From Phyllobacterium zundukense (GTDB lineage Bacteria; Pseudomonadota; Alphaproteobacteria; Rhizobiales; Rhizobiaceae): a stretch of DNA of 64,000 nt. Shown piece after piece: positions 54,477 through 62,794 of the stretch; position 1 is the first letter of the stretch; each line of letters opens with the position of its first letter. The stretch covers positions 868,001 to 932,000 of the forward strand of contig NZ_CP104973.1 in assembly GCF_025452195.1 (NCBI RefSeq), in the 5' to 3' direction. The notes under the pieces are model-generated. The model had not been told where the DNA came from. It did no database searches and worked only from the letters and a program-made list of their open reading frames with translations. Both the position numbers and the translations under genes were made by a program.

Positions 54477-57128
54477 TCACCGCCGCAACGTGCCGCCACC
54501 GCGCCGTTGATTGATCATTTCTTCCGCCATGATCGCCTTCACCGTATTCCGAACTTCGCGCGCCGTTTGCTGTGCAAGGTCGCGGTTCTGTTCCGGGCTG
54601 CCTCCTGTGGCATTGACGGTGGTGTTCACGTTGAACGTCACCTCCGGACTATCGCTCGCACGATTGCTGTTTGCGCCGGACAATGAGGGCCGCTGCAATG
54701 CCAGTGGTGTGAGGTTCGGCGCTACCAAGCCACCGTCCGCATATCCACGATGAAGGCGCTCAAGATTGTCGAGGCCAATACGACTGACGGCTTTCTGACT
54801 CATGACGTATTCGCCACGATGCACCACACCAGCCGGTTCATACTTTCCGCCGCTGCCGGTATAGCCACCATCGGCAAATCCGAACACTGCGCCAAGGATG
54901 CCAGTGCCGCCGCCGAACAAGCCGCCAAGCGGACCTTGTCCTAGCAGAGCGGCTTGAGCAAGCGCGCTGATCAAAGACGAAAGCAACTGCTGCACGGCCT
55001 GTTCTGCGGTCGTCGCGCCGGTGAGAACACCTGTCAGAACATCGGTGAAGCCTTGTGCAATGAACTGCTGCGCATCCCTCATCTGTTCCATGCGCGCTTG
55101 AGATTTTCCTGTCGCATCGTCCAAGCGCTGCGTTTCGGTGATCTTGGCACGGATGCCCGCAAGCTCCTGTGGTGTCAGTGTGATACCGGCGCGACGGGCT
55201 TCCAATTGGCGCTGATAGACGGCCAATTCGATTTGCTGCTGCGATTGCGTCTTTCCGGAAATCGACTGCTCGAACTTCGCGAGGTCCAAACCTTCCTGCA
55301 CGGACAGATTGAGACTCTTACGGGCGTCATTCTGCTGCTTGAGCAAATCAACGGCCTTCTGCTGCGCGGGCGTGTTCTCCAGCTTCTGCGGCGCTGTAGA
55401 CGTGCCGGAATAGGCTTCGCGGATGGTTGAGTCGTCAACGCGGCGTAAGCCCTCCCATTCATTGCGAAGGGAGTCCGGATCGCTGCCACGACGTCGGAGA
55501 AGAGCGCGGGCAATTTCGTCCTGGGTCTTCTCATCAAACATGCGGTCGCCGGTTAGACCAAGCTGGCTCATCATGTCGCGGAGCGTGCCGCTCGTGATCT
55601 GATAGCGGCCTAGCGCGGATGATCCTTTGCCGTCGCCATATAGCGCGCGATTCTCCGGCGTCCGCATACTATCCTGCAGCGCAAGAATTTCAGTGAGCGT
55701 CATGCTGGTGAGATTGCGAGCGCCGCCGGTCCAGCGGCCATAATCCAGTGTCTCGTTATAGCCGCGCCCTTTATCAGTGCCTTCCACCGCGCCAATGAGG
55801 GAAAGCATATCCTTATGAGTGCCGAACGTGGCGGTGGTCTTGGCGCGGTTCGCAATGTCGGTGGCGGTGCGGATTTCGGACATGGTGCGGGCGTTTTTGA
55901 CCGCATTCTGATAAGCGGTATCGATCGCATCATTCTGCGCAAGCGTATCGAGCTCGGCTTTGAGTTCCGGAATAAACTTCTTGAGGTCAGTAAGTGCGGA
56001 TTTGAAATTGGCCGCTGCCGTTACGTTGCCACTGAAGCCGCTGGAAAGTGAGCGGCTCGCATCGGACAAGGTGCGCATAGCCGTTTCCATATCGACGGTG
56101 CCGTTCTCAAGCTGGCTGATTTCGCGGTCGAGCGCTTCAACATCCTGCCTGAGCCTTGGCAATGCAGTCATGCGGCCTTTTTCGCTGGAGGCTTCAATCG
56201 CGGCAATAGTTTCTAGGAGCTTTTTCCGGCGCTCTAGGGCGCGCTCAAGCGTGGCTTCCTGAGACAGGAAATCATCGCGCGCGGACGAAACATAGCCATC
56301 ACCTTTCAAGGTGCCGATCAAGCCAATGATCTGCTTGGCATAGCTCACAGACTCAATCGCGGCTTTCTTGGCATTAACGCGAACATTCTGCCAAAGGGTT
56401 TCGAATTCAGCATCGATCCGCTTGGCGGCTTCGATCTGCTCATTGCTGAAGGTCGCGGCCTCATCCCGAAGCTTCTGGATTTCCGCGACGGAAAGGCCCA
56501 GCACCTTGGCTAGCTGTTCCGCGCCGGTCCCACCGAACACTTCATCCAAGATACGTGTTTTACCCGCGCTGTCCAAAAGCTGAAGCTTGCTAATGATCTC
56601 ATCAAGGAAGCGGTTCGGATCACGCAGGCGTTCGGCAACATCGGCAGCGGAAAAGCCTAGACGCTTGAAAGCATCCTCTGCGGAACCCTTGCCGGTCTTG
56701 GCGAATTCGTCGCCGCGAATGTTCAGTTCCTTCAGGGCGTCGGCAACACCATCAATGGTTGCGCCGGTCGCCTTGGCGACGTATGACCATTGCTGCCAGA
56801 CTTGCGACGACACGCCGGCCTTGCGGGCCTCTTGATCCACTTCGGCGATGCTGCCGGCGATCTGAGTCACTGCGGTTGCTGTAGCCGCTATGGCTGCCGT
56901 CGCAATTCCTCCGGCCATGAATGGTTTGAAGAGGCTTTCCAGCCGACTATTAATGGAGCTGCCAGCATCAGCCATGGATTTTTCCATGCGCTGCGCTGAC
57001 TGCTTGGCGCGAGCTTCCATCGCATCGAAGCTCTTTCCGCCTGAACGCATTGCGCGTTCCATGTTTTTCTCGTAATCGCGGATACGGGCCTCAAGAGCGA
57101 TAACTAGGCGTTCTTCGTCGGTTGCCAT
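54477..57128 (-). CDS. Phage tail tape measure protein with embedded muramidase-like domain
   Basis: 883 residues. The N-terminus is helical (about 1-60), followed by a hydrophobic Ala/Gly segment (about 70-95) and long coiled coils. A segment at about 440-550 ([40 protein letters not shown]; a final ARALLRRRG) matches a lysozyme-like transglycosylase/muramidase fold, with Glu449 as candidate catalytic residue. The C-terminus has GGL, GGYTGSG and [10 protein letters not shown], typical of tape measure ends. It sets tail length and helps wall penetration. It lies directly after terL, which is unusual. Confidence 0.9.
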   Translation of the reverse strand: MATDEERLVIALEARIRDYEKNMERAMRSGGKSFDAMEARAKQSAQRMEKSMADAGSSINSRLESLFKPFMAGGIATAAIAATATAVTQIAGSIAEVDQEARKAGVSSQVWQQWSYVAKATGATIDGVADALKELNIRGDEFAKTGKGSAEDAFKRLGFSAADVAERLRDPNRFLDEIISKLQLLDSAGKTRILDEVFGGTGAEQLAKVLGLSVAEIQKLRDEAATFSNEQIEAAKRIDAEFETLWQNVRVNAKKAAIESVSYAKQIIGLIGTLKGDGYVSSARDDFLSQEATLERALERRKKLLETIAAIEASSEKGRMTALPRLRQDVEALDREISQLENGTVDMETAMRTLSDASRSLSSGFSGNVTAAANFKSALTDLKKFIPELKAELDTLAQNDAIDTAYQNAVKNARTMSEIRTATDIANRAKTTATFGTHKDMLSLIGAVEGTDKGRGYNETLDYGRWTGGARNLTSMTLTEILALQDSMRTPENRALYGDGKGSSALGRYQITSGTLRDMMSQLGLTGDRMFDEKTQDEIARALLRRRGSDPDSLRNEWEGLRRVDDSTIREAYSGTSTAPQKLENTPAQQKAVDLLKQQNDARKSLNLSVQEGLDLAKFEQSISGKTQSQQQIELAVYQRQLEARRAGITLTPQELAGIRAKITETQRLDDATGKSQARMEQMRDAQQFIAQGFTDVLTGVLTGATTAEQAVQQLLSSLISALAQAALLGQGPLGGLFGGGTGILGAVFGFADGGYTGSGGKYEPAGVVHRGEYVMSQKAVSRIGLDNLERLHRGYADGGLVAPNLTPLALQRPSLSGANSNRASDSPEVTFNVNTTVNATGGSPEQNRDLAQQTAREVRNTVKAIMAEEMINQRRGGGTLRR

Positions 57129-57139
57129 TCTGATATTTC

Positions 57140-58759
57140 CTATGCTGCCGCAAACATGCGGTCGAATTCTTCGGGATCCTGATCGTAAATCGAGCCGGTC
57201 GTTTCCGCATTGCAGGCGCGGCTCACGGCCATTGCTGCGGCAACTGCGCCATCGATGCGATTGTTGTTCGCGGCCTTGTGCATTCGCACCAAGCCGGTGT
57301 CGTTTCGGGATGCGACAACGCTGTCAAAGTGATGCCGCAAGACGGGATGGCCGTTGTGCCGGATTTTGAAACCGTTCACGGTGCGCTCAAGATCACCGAT
57401 AGCCGGTCCCATGGTGAGCGGTCCCTGTCGCATTTCGATGGTCGGCAAACCTTCATCGAAAAGGCGCTGCATGATCTTGCGAGCAAGATGCGGATCGAAC
57501 GCGATTTCCTGCACGTTGTAGGTCGCGCAAAGCTCGCGAATATGGTTCTCGATTTCATCCGGCTCTATGATCGGGCCGTCAATGACATTGATAAGCTCGT
57601 CATCCTTCCAAGCGACGTAGGGAACGTTATCCTTAGCCGCGCGGTCGGCAAGATCGTCGCCGGGAACGAAAAACCAAGGGTGAATCGTGATCCGGCCATC
57701 CTCATGCCGCCAAGCAGCAACAATGGCAGTTAGATCGCCGTTCACCGACAAATCGACGCCAAGATAGCAGGGCAATTCCGTTAGCTCTTCAAGCTCGAAC
57801 TCAAACCTGCCTTCATCATAGACGGCCATATCGAAGAGCGGATCACGGCTACTCGCTTGCCAGATATTCAAATTCAGTTGCTTGAACGCGTGGCGCTCGG
57901 ATGGCCTGTGCTCGGCTTGCTGCGCTTCCCGGCGAAAAGACGGAAGATCAGGGAAGCCATATTGGAGGCCAGGATTAACGCGGTGCCAAAGGGCCTCATC
58001 CTGCCAATCGTCTTTAGCGTCAGCTTCAAAGATGATCGGCAAATAGGAAGGATCGATCACTTCTCCGGTCGCAACCTTCCGGGCGTATTCATATTCTTGA
58101 TAGCCAAGGTTCTCTTGCCCGCGTCCGGCGGTTGTGGCGATCACCATGAGCGTGTTCGGCGTTTTCACTAAGCCGGACTTCAAGGCTTCCCAAAGGTCGC
58201 GGCCTTTCCAAGCGTGTATTTCATCGACCAGAACGAAGGCCGGTGTCTTGCCATGCTGTGCCGCGCCGTCACTGGAAACGGTTTGCAGGGAAACGCCTTG
58301 CTTCCTGTAGACGATCTTTTTCACGCTGTTATGGGCGTCATAAATGCGCGTTGCCGCGATTAGGCGCTTGTCTTGGCGGATGATATCGGCGGCTTCTTTA
58401 AAGCCAATTCCGGCTTGCTCGCGATCTGAAGCGGCGAAAATCACCTGTCCAGCCGGAACATGCTCGGGGCCAATGGTATGTAGAAGCGACAATGCGGCGG
58501 CTAGGCTAGTCTTGCGATTGCCGCGCGGAATCATCCAGAACACTTTGGTAACGATCCGGCTTCCGTCCCGATGGCGAGGGCCATAGATGGCGCGAATAAT
58601 GCGCTCTTGCCAGTCGTAAAGCTGGAACACTCGTCCGGTTGCCGTGCTCCTCGGATGCCGCAAGAGCCGGACGAACTTAACGGCACGCTCGCCGAATCCC
58701 ATAGGGTCAGCAATCGGTGAACCGTCAAAAATCCATTCCGGATAAGCACTCTTGCTCAC
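57140..58759 (-). CDS. terL: Phage terminase large subunit
   Basis: 539 residues. ATPase domain with a Walker A-like [13 protein letters not shown] and Walker [11 protein letters not shown]; nuclease domain with [19 protein letters not shown], a second acidic site in [10 protein letters not shown], and [15 protein letters not shown]. It belongs to the HK97/Terminase_1 type and cuts and pumps DNA into the prohead. GTG start overlapping the terS stop (TAGTG). The nuclease aspartates appear intact. Confidence 0.95.
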   Translation of the reverse strand: MSKSAYPEWIFDGSPIADPMGFGERAVKFVRLLRHPRSTATGRVFQLYDWQERIIRAIYGPRHRDGSRIVTKVFWMIPRGNRKTSLAAALSLLHTIGPEHVPAGQVIFAASDREQAGIGFKEAADIIRQDKRLIAATRIYDAHNSVKKIVYRKQGVSLQTVSSDGAAQHGKTPAFVLVDEIHAWKGRDLWEALKSGLVKTPNTLMVIATTAGRGQENLGYQEYEYARKVATGEVIDPSYLPIIFEADAKDDWQDEALWHRVNPGLQYGFPDLPSFRREAQQAEHRPSERHAFKQLNLNIWQASSRDPLFDMAVYDEGRFEFELEELTELPCYLGVDLSVNGDLTAIVAAWRHEDGRITIHPWFFVPGDDLADRAAKDNVPYVAWKDDELINVIDGPIIEPDEIENHIRELCATYNVQEIAFDPHLARKIMQRLFDEGLPTIEMRQGPLTMGPAIGDLERTVNGFKIRHNGHPVLRHHFDSVVASRNDTGLVRMHKAANNNRIDGAVAAAMAVSRACNAETTGSIYDQDPEEFDRMFAAA

Positions 58760-59160
58760 TACCGAACGTCCAACGGGTTATCGTCACCATCTTCCGCCAT
58801 CTCCATCATGGCAGCGCGTGAGCGAGCCGAGGGTGTCAGACCAAGCTCACCTGCACAACGCAGTTGCTGTTGCTGCATTGCAGTCAGGATACCGGCGGCA
58901 GGATGGCGTTTGCCCTCTGTCGTCACATAACCTTCAGCCTGAAGCAGTCGGTGCATCTCGCGAATGGTGCCAAGAGAAATGCAGTAATTTTCCAGCGTGC
59001 CAAGATCAGCAACCGTCAACACCTTTCGCTCACGGATCAAAATTGGCGCAACGCGTTTCCATTCCGCCTTAGCATCTTTTGAAAGGTAAGCAGGAGGTGA
59101 GGGAATTTTTATAACAGGCGAAGAACCGCCAATAATTGTCGATGGTTTAAGGCCGCGCAT
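58759..59160 (-). CDS. terS: Phage terminase small subunit (P27 family)
   Basis: 133 residues. MRGLKPSTIIGGSS start, AYLSKDAKAEWKRVAPIL, LTVADLGTLENYCISLGTI and LGLTPSARSRAAM are typical of P27-like small terminases, which recognise the packaging site and regulate TerL. The ATG lies 12 nt after the CCA of the tRNA-like gene; AAAAGG in this gap is the only ribosome-site candidate. TerL follows with overlapping stop/start. Confidence 0.93.
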   Translation of the reverse strand: MRGLKPSTIIGGSSPVIKIPSPPAYLSKDAKAEWKRVAPILIRERKVLTVADLGTLENYCISLGTIREMHRLLQAEGYVTTEGKRHPAAGILTAMQQQQLRCAGELGLTPSARSRAAMMEMAEDGDDNPLDVR

Positions 59161-59171
59161 GTGCAGCCTTT

Positions 59172-59287
59172 TGGTGCGCCGTGCGGGAGTTGAACCCGCA
59201 TGAGTTTCCTCGCCTGATTCCTAAAGGCCACCCCGTTGATGTGGCCCTTAGGTAATCAGGTGCGTCTGCCAGTTTCGCCAACGGCGC
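59172..59287 (-). ncRNA. tRNA-like RNA with class II scaffold and 19-bp hairpin in place of the anticodon arm
   Basis: Read on the minus strand from 59287: acceptor GCGCCGT/ACGGCGC (7 of 7 pairs); TG; D stem GCG/CGC with loop containing GG; variable arm GAG-GAAA-CTC (class II); T arm GCGGG-TTCAACT-CCCGC; discriminator A; CCA encoded at the end. The anticodon arm is instead a stem of 7 bp (59254-59260 with 59213-59219), one bulged A (59253), then 12 bp including one G-U (59241-59252 with 59220-59231), and a 9-nt loop ATCAACGGG. No 7-nt anticodon loop exists. D arm, class II variable arm and discriminator A are most like tRNA-Leu. It lies in the late operon, 38 nt after the head-closure stop and 11 nt before the terS start codon. 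Confidence 0.85.
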
Positions 59288-59325
59288 GCTGGAAAGAATA
59301 TAGCATCCATGGCTGAGGTTCACAA

Positions 59326-59634
59326 TCACGTCGCGCACCTCAGTTCGAGGCCGCGCCGCCTGCCAATTTCTTTGATTTCCTTTAGGTCGTAGGGCTTGCC
59401 GGAATAGAAAATGCGGTCGTCGGTGCTGATATCAGACACGTATCGGGTGCGGAATATGACGGCGTTCGTCTCGGCTTCACCGAAGCCGGTAAGATACTCG
59501 GACGCAGATTGTTGCACGATCTCGGCGCGGATGGTGGCGAATGTCTGCCATTCCTTCACGACTGAACCGGAGGGTTTCACAATTTGGGTTTCGCGCTGAA
59601 GTTCGATGCGCCGGTCGAGTTTACCGGCACGCAT
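59326..59634 (-). CDS. Phage head closure / head-tail adaptor protein
   Basis: 102 residues. RAGKLDRRIELQRETQIVK and AEIVQQSASEYLTGFGEAET followed by VIFRTRYVSDISTDDRIFY are typical of SPP1 gp16/HK97 gp7-like head closure proteins. ATG overlaps the upstream stop as TGATG. It joins the connector to the tail terminator. The gene ends 38 nt before the tRNA-like gene. Confidence 0.88.
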   Translation of the reverse strand: MRAGKLDRRIELQRETQIVKPSGSVVKEWQTFATIRAEIVQQSASEYLTGFGEAETNAVIFRTRYVSDISTDDRIFYSGKPYDLKEIKEIGRRRGLELRCAT

Positions 59635-60053
59635 CAGAGCTTCCACCGGATCACGGCTTCAAACGTCAGAACACCATGGCAATAGTTCTTTTCCGGATCG
59701 GGATCGCGAAGCCAGCGAACCGAAGGCTTTGCAAATTCGTCAATGGTGCAGCCGTCCGCGTTTGGAATTTCCCGCAAAGCGTTCATGGCTGCAAAGCCGA
59801 TGGCCTTGGCCGTGTCTTCGCCATCCTCGATAGCCCAAATGTGTGCGTCAACGAACACGCGGGCGGCGTATCCAGCGCCAGCCGTATAGCCAAGGAAGAT
59901 GGTTTGAGCGTCGGTAAGCATGATGCATGGTAAGGCTTCGGGCCGTGACGATCCGGCAAAGATGGACGTTGCGGAAACAAGCGAGGTGACGGCGGTGTCA
60001 CTGATTAGGCGGGCACGGATGGCCGTGCGCAGTGCAAGCGATGGCTCAATCAC
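59634..60053 (-). CDS. Tail terminator-like protein (DUF3168)
   Basis: About 139 residues from a GTG start (VIEPSLALRTAIRARLISD) whose GTG overlaps the gp10 stop; AAGGAAAGG lies upstream. The core segments CIMLTDAQTIFLGYTAGAG, ARVFVDAHIWAIEDGEDTA and CHGVLTFEAVIRW match DUF3168 (lambda gpU/HK97 gp10-partner type). It caps the tail tube at the head end. Confidence 0.82.
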   Translation of the reverse strand: MIEPSLALRTAIRARLISDTAVTSLVSATSIFAGSSRPEALPCIMLTDAQTIFLGYTAGAGYAARVFVDAHIWAIEDGEDTAKAIGFAAMNALREIPNADGCTIDEFAKPSVRWLRDPDPEKNYCHGVLTFEAVIRWKL

Positions 60054-60465
60054 GGGCAAGCCTTTCCTTGATGGCCTTGCGGCTGGCACGATTGACACGG
60101 TTCGCGATACGCTTTTTCAGAATGCGATAGGCGGGCCAGAAATAAGCCTGCGCTTCTGCTTCAGCGGTGCCGTATTCGACAAGGTGAGCATAGCGAACGT
60201 CACTGTTGCCAGCGGTCACAAGCACCTCATTCTCAGCGGCAACGCGCGAGCCTCCCGGCTGCGAATATGCCGGTGTTGCTTGCTTCGGGCCGGTGACGGC
60301 AATGGAATTTTTCAGCGCGCCGGTATCTTCAGGCGCAAAACGGCGCTGCAAATCGGCCAATTCTTCAGCGGATTTCTCAAGCGCCGGAACGGTAGCTTCA
60401 AGATAGGCCTTCGGAAGGCTCATAACCTTGCGCTGGATACGGCTGTATTGTTCGGATTTCGCCAT
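60046..60465 (-). CDS. HK97 gp10-family head-tail protein
   Basis: 139 residues. FAPEDTGALKNSIAV, VRYAHLVEYGTAEAEAQAYFW and PAYRILKKRIANRV are the typical gp10/minor tail signatures. The start ATG overlaps the connector stop as TGATG. It acts in the joining of head and tail. Confidence 0.9.
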   Translation of the reverse strand: MAKSEQYSRIQRKVMSLPKAYLEATVPALEKSAEELADLQRRFAPEDTGALKNSIAVTGPKQATPAYSQPGGSRVAAENEVLVTAGNSDVRYAHLVEYGTAEAEAQAYFWPAYRILKKRIANRVNRASRKAIKERLARD

Positions 60466-60755
60466 CAGAACGTCCATTCCCGATAGGGCCGGATCATATC
60501 GAGCAATCCGAACGGCAATTCATAAGGGTTTACGCCGACAAGCGTAGCTTCGCGGTTCTCGTAAAGGTGTCCAGCAAGGAGCAAAACGCCTTCCTTCACG
60601 TCCGAAGGAACCGTGTCATAATTCGTCCAGGGCGTGCCGGTGTAATTGGCGACCCATGCTTCGGCGGCGTCCAGCTTGTGCTGAAGCAACTCGTCATCGG
60701 CGGAATCATCGATATTAAGCTGGAGCTTCAGCAAGGATAGGGTGACGATACTCAC
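60465..60755 (-). CDS. Phage head-tail connector protein (gp6-like)
   Basis: 96 residues. LSLLKLQLNIDDSADDELLQHKLDAAEAWV, seen here in its parts LKLQLNIDDSADDE and AAEAWVANYTG, and the end YELPFGLLDMIRPYREW are typical of gp6-like connectors. It forms the ring below the portal. ATG overlaps the preceding HTH-repeat gene stop. Confidence 0.9.
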   Translation of the reverse strand: MSIVTLSLLKLQLNIDDSADDELLQHKLDAAEAWVANYTGTPWTNYDTVPSDVKEGVLLLAGHLYENREATLVGVNPYELPFGLLDMIRPYREWTF

Positions 60756-61498
60756 TACAAAATCGCCTTTCGCGGTGTGGTTTCAGAAAAAGTTATTTCG
60801 GGCGTCTCTTGCAAAGTGCTCCCCGCGCCGGTCCCCTGAGAGGGCGTAAAATTGGAGACTACCCCCGGGGTGTTGTCGTTGGATGCAAGCACGCGAGAGG
60901 GATTGTGTCTGTGCTGCGGTTCATGGATGGCTCGTTCAATCGACCAGCCATAGCTCAAGCGGGCGTAGAGTGTCTGATGAGGGATGCCCGTGACCACAGA
61001 CCATTGCCTAAGCGAGAGCGCTCTGCCGTCACACTCATAGAGCTTTGCTATGTTCTTTCGGCTCACACGCAATCTATCTGTGATGCCACGTAAAGGAGTT
61101 TCGAAGGTCTGTTGATTTGACCAACCTCTGTCTAAGCGAGCCTGTAGCGTCTTCACCTTTATCCCGGTGACTTTGGACCATTGAGCTAGGGTAAGTGTCC
61201 TGCCATCTAATGAATAGGGCTTTGCACCTTCATAGATGCTGGCGGGTTTTGCTTTTGGTTTGGTGGTGACTTTGATGGTGGTCGTCAGGGTCCGACGCGG
61301 GTTCAAATATCGACGGATATAACTACCATTCAGGATTTGCCCTTTGATTGCGAACATCGGGCGCGTGATCGCCTGTTCAGCATCCCAGCCCTTTTGAAGG
61401 CGGGCAATGATGATTTCCGGTGTGATGCCAAAATCAAGGGCCCATTCCGTCACTGATTGGCTCGTGCCGTCAAAAGTGATGATCGTATCGGGGTTCAC
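60755..61498 (-). CDS. Protein with three tandem HTH-like repeats
   Basis: 247 residues from a GTG after GGGGGAAAACCT. Three repeats of about 30 residues share an xxWxxxxGIxxxTLxARLxxGW pattern: SVTEWALDFGITPEIIIARL, LAQWSKVTGIKVKTLQARLD and LRQWSVVTGIPHQTLYARLS. Such helices resemble the NUMOD/HTH modules appended to phage HNH nucleases. A Ser/Thr/Pro-rich C-terminal tail follows. It sits in the late operon between HNH and connector genes. Likely DNA-binding; function is unknown. Confidence 0.75.
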   Translation of the reverse strand: MNPDTIITFDGTSQSVTEWALDFGITPEIIIARLQKGWDAEQAITRPMFAIKGQILNGSYIRRYLNPRRTLTTTIKVTTKPKAKPASIYEGAKPYSLDGRTLTLAQWSKVTGIKVKTLQARLDRGWSNQQTFETPLRGITDRLRVSRKNIAKLYECDGRALSLRQWSVVTGIPHQTLYARLSYGWSIERAIHEPQHRHNPSRVLASNDNTPGVVSNFTPSQGTGAGSTLQETPEITFSETTPRKAIL

Positions 61499-61590
61499 AG
61501 GTTTTCCCCCGGTGTTTGGATAGGGTCCGTTGAAGAATTTTTAAATAACGCGCAAGGTGCGAGTGAAAATAAACAGCCGGGGAGGCAAGC

Positions 61591-61824
61591 ATGGCGCGCA
61601 CGCAATACATTGTTGTTCTTCTGAATGGTGAATGGAAGATCAGTTATAGCGGTAAACATGCCGGACCTTATGACACCCAGAAAGCCGCTATAAAGGCGGC
61701 AGTCGATGCTGCACATAAGACCGGACAGAATGGAGGGGATGCTCAAGTCCTTATTCAAGGTGAGGACAATAAGTTTCGCACCGAATGGACATATGGTCAT
61801 GATCCATACCCACCCAAGGGTTGA
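61591..61824 (+). CDS. DUF2188-like small protein on the opposite strand
   Basis: 77 residues (YIVVLLNGEWKISYSGKHAG; PYDTQKAAIKAAVDAAHKTG; AQVLIQGEDNKFRTEWTYG). This matches the DUF2188 fold. GGGGAGGCAAGC before the ATG is a strong ribosome site. It is the only plus-strand gene in the late region, divergent from the HTH-repeat gene and overlapping the HNH gene 3' ends by 28 bp. It may be an independently expressed accessory (moron) gene. Confidence 0.78.
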   Translation: MARTQYIVVLLNGEWKISYSGKHAGPYDTQKAAIKAAVDAAHKTGQNGGDAQVLIQGEDNKFRTEWTYGHDPYPPKG

Positions 61825-62165
61825 GTGAAGCTGCGCTTTTCTTGACGTTGTTTGATGCTGTTATGACAGGTAGTGCAAAGTGGCTGCCAATTACGGCTGT
61901 CCCAGAATAAGCGGTCATCGCCTTTGTGTGGCCGGATGTGATCGACAACGTTTGCCGAAGAACCGCAGATTTTGCAGGTGGGAAAATACCCGAGATATTC
62001 AGCGCGGGCGTTCTGCCATTCATGATTATAGCCGCGGGCGCGGGCGCTAGGGCGCTTCTGATCGAAGCGTGCTTTACGTTCACGATCCTGCTTCGCTTGG
62101 CATGTGCAGCGAACGCCATGCGCAACGATCTTGCCGCATGAGCAAAGGTGTGGAGGGCGTGCCAT
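61797..62165 (-). CDS. HNH endonuclease
   Basis: 122 residues. N-terminal Cys pattern (LCSCGKIVAHGVRCTC), then the HNH zinc module: FPTCKICGSSANVVDHIRPHKGDDR and the end NWQPLCTTCHNSIKQ. Packaging-linked HNH nucleases of this type act with terminases in HK97-like phages. TAATG overlap couples it to the upstream gene. It converges on the DUF2188 gene. Confidence 0.9.
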   Translation of the reverse strand: MARPPHLCSCGKIVAHGVRCTCQAKQDRERKARFDQKRPSARARGYNHEWQNARAEYLGYFPTCKICGSSANVVDHIRPHKGDDRLFWDSRNWQPLCTTCHNSIKQRQEKRSFTQPLGGYGS

Positions 62166-62782
62166 TATGCAAACCCCTTCGAAAGCGCTTTTAACCGTGC
62201 AAGGTTCTCGCGAAGCTGGTCGGGCGATATTTCGTGGTCGGCGGGATTATATTGGTTATGTGGGTCCGGCTGATCGTCATCATCCTTAGCGCCGTGGATC
62301 GCCTTCAGCTTGGCAACATGACCATTAAAAGCCGTCATGATTTCAGCCGGTGTGCTAGTCCAAGCGGTTTCAGGCGTCCAGCCTAGCCAACCGGTCGCAT
62401 ATTCATAGAGCGACACAAGGCGTGCTGTGATGGATTGTGATTTGCCGGGATTGATAATGGTGTTCGAGGGTTCGTCTTCAGTGCCATCGTTCAAGCCAAA
62501 CGACATACTGATGAAGTCAGAGAGCGATTGCTGAAGTTCGAGCAATGATAGAACGCCATCGGCTTCAATCATGTCGGCTATCAGGTTGCGGGCCTCATAT
62601 GGATACGGGGTCGAGGCTGATACGATATCATTGATGATGGTTAGATTGCCCTGAAGTGCGCCAAACCATAGCTTGGTCAGGCCGTGCTTCTGTTCAAGGA
62701 GGTATGCGGCTCGCAACGAAGGGCGCAATTCTATGCGCCGGTCGTCATGGATGATCATGATTGCTTCTGATACGAGCCGCAT
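62165..62782 (-). CDS. Tail assembly chaperone-like protein
   Basis: 205 residues. The N-terminal part (RRIELRPSLRAAYLLEQKHG; IADMIEADGVLSL) and the C-terminal part (YATGWLGWTPETAWTSTPAE; IMTAFNGHVAKLKA) resemble the two halves of GTA/siphovirus tail assembly chaperones. The ATG at 62782 has AAGGA 9 nt upstream; an internal ATG at 62758 is less supported. The chaperone would normally lie between major tail and tape measure genes; here it follows the capsid gene. Confidence 0.65.
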   Translation of the reverse strand: MRLVSEAIMIIHDDRRIELRPSLRAAYLLEQKHGLTKLWFGALQGNLTIINDIVSASTPYPYEARNLIADMIEADGVLSLLELQQSLSDFISMSFGLNDGTEDEPSNTIINPGKSQSITARLVSLYEYATGWLGWTPETAWTSTPAEIMTAFNGHVAKLKAIHGAKDDDDQPDPHNQYNPADHEISPDQLRENLARLKALSKGFA

Positions 62783-62794
62783 ATTCGTGGTTCC

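Noticed and set aside
59172..59287. Ordinary tRNA-Leu or tRNA-Arg with a small intron
   Set aside because: Removing the hairpin at one point could leave TTACGAA (ACG, Arg), but a class II variable arm does not fit Arg, no Leu anticodon can be restored, and no bacterial intron of this size and form is known to me.
59147..59338. Minus-strand open frame of 63 codons over the tRNA-like gene
   Set aside because: All of it is explained by the tRNA-like RNA structure; no ribosome site or conserved protein.
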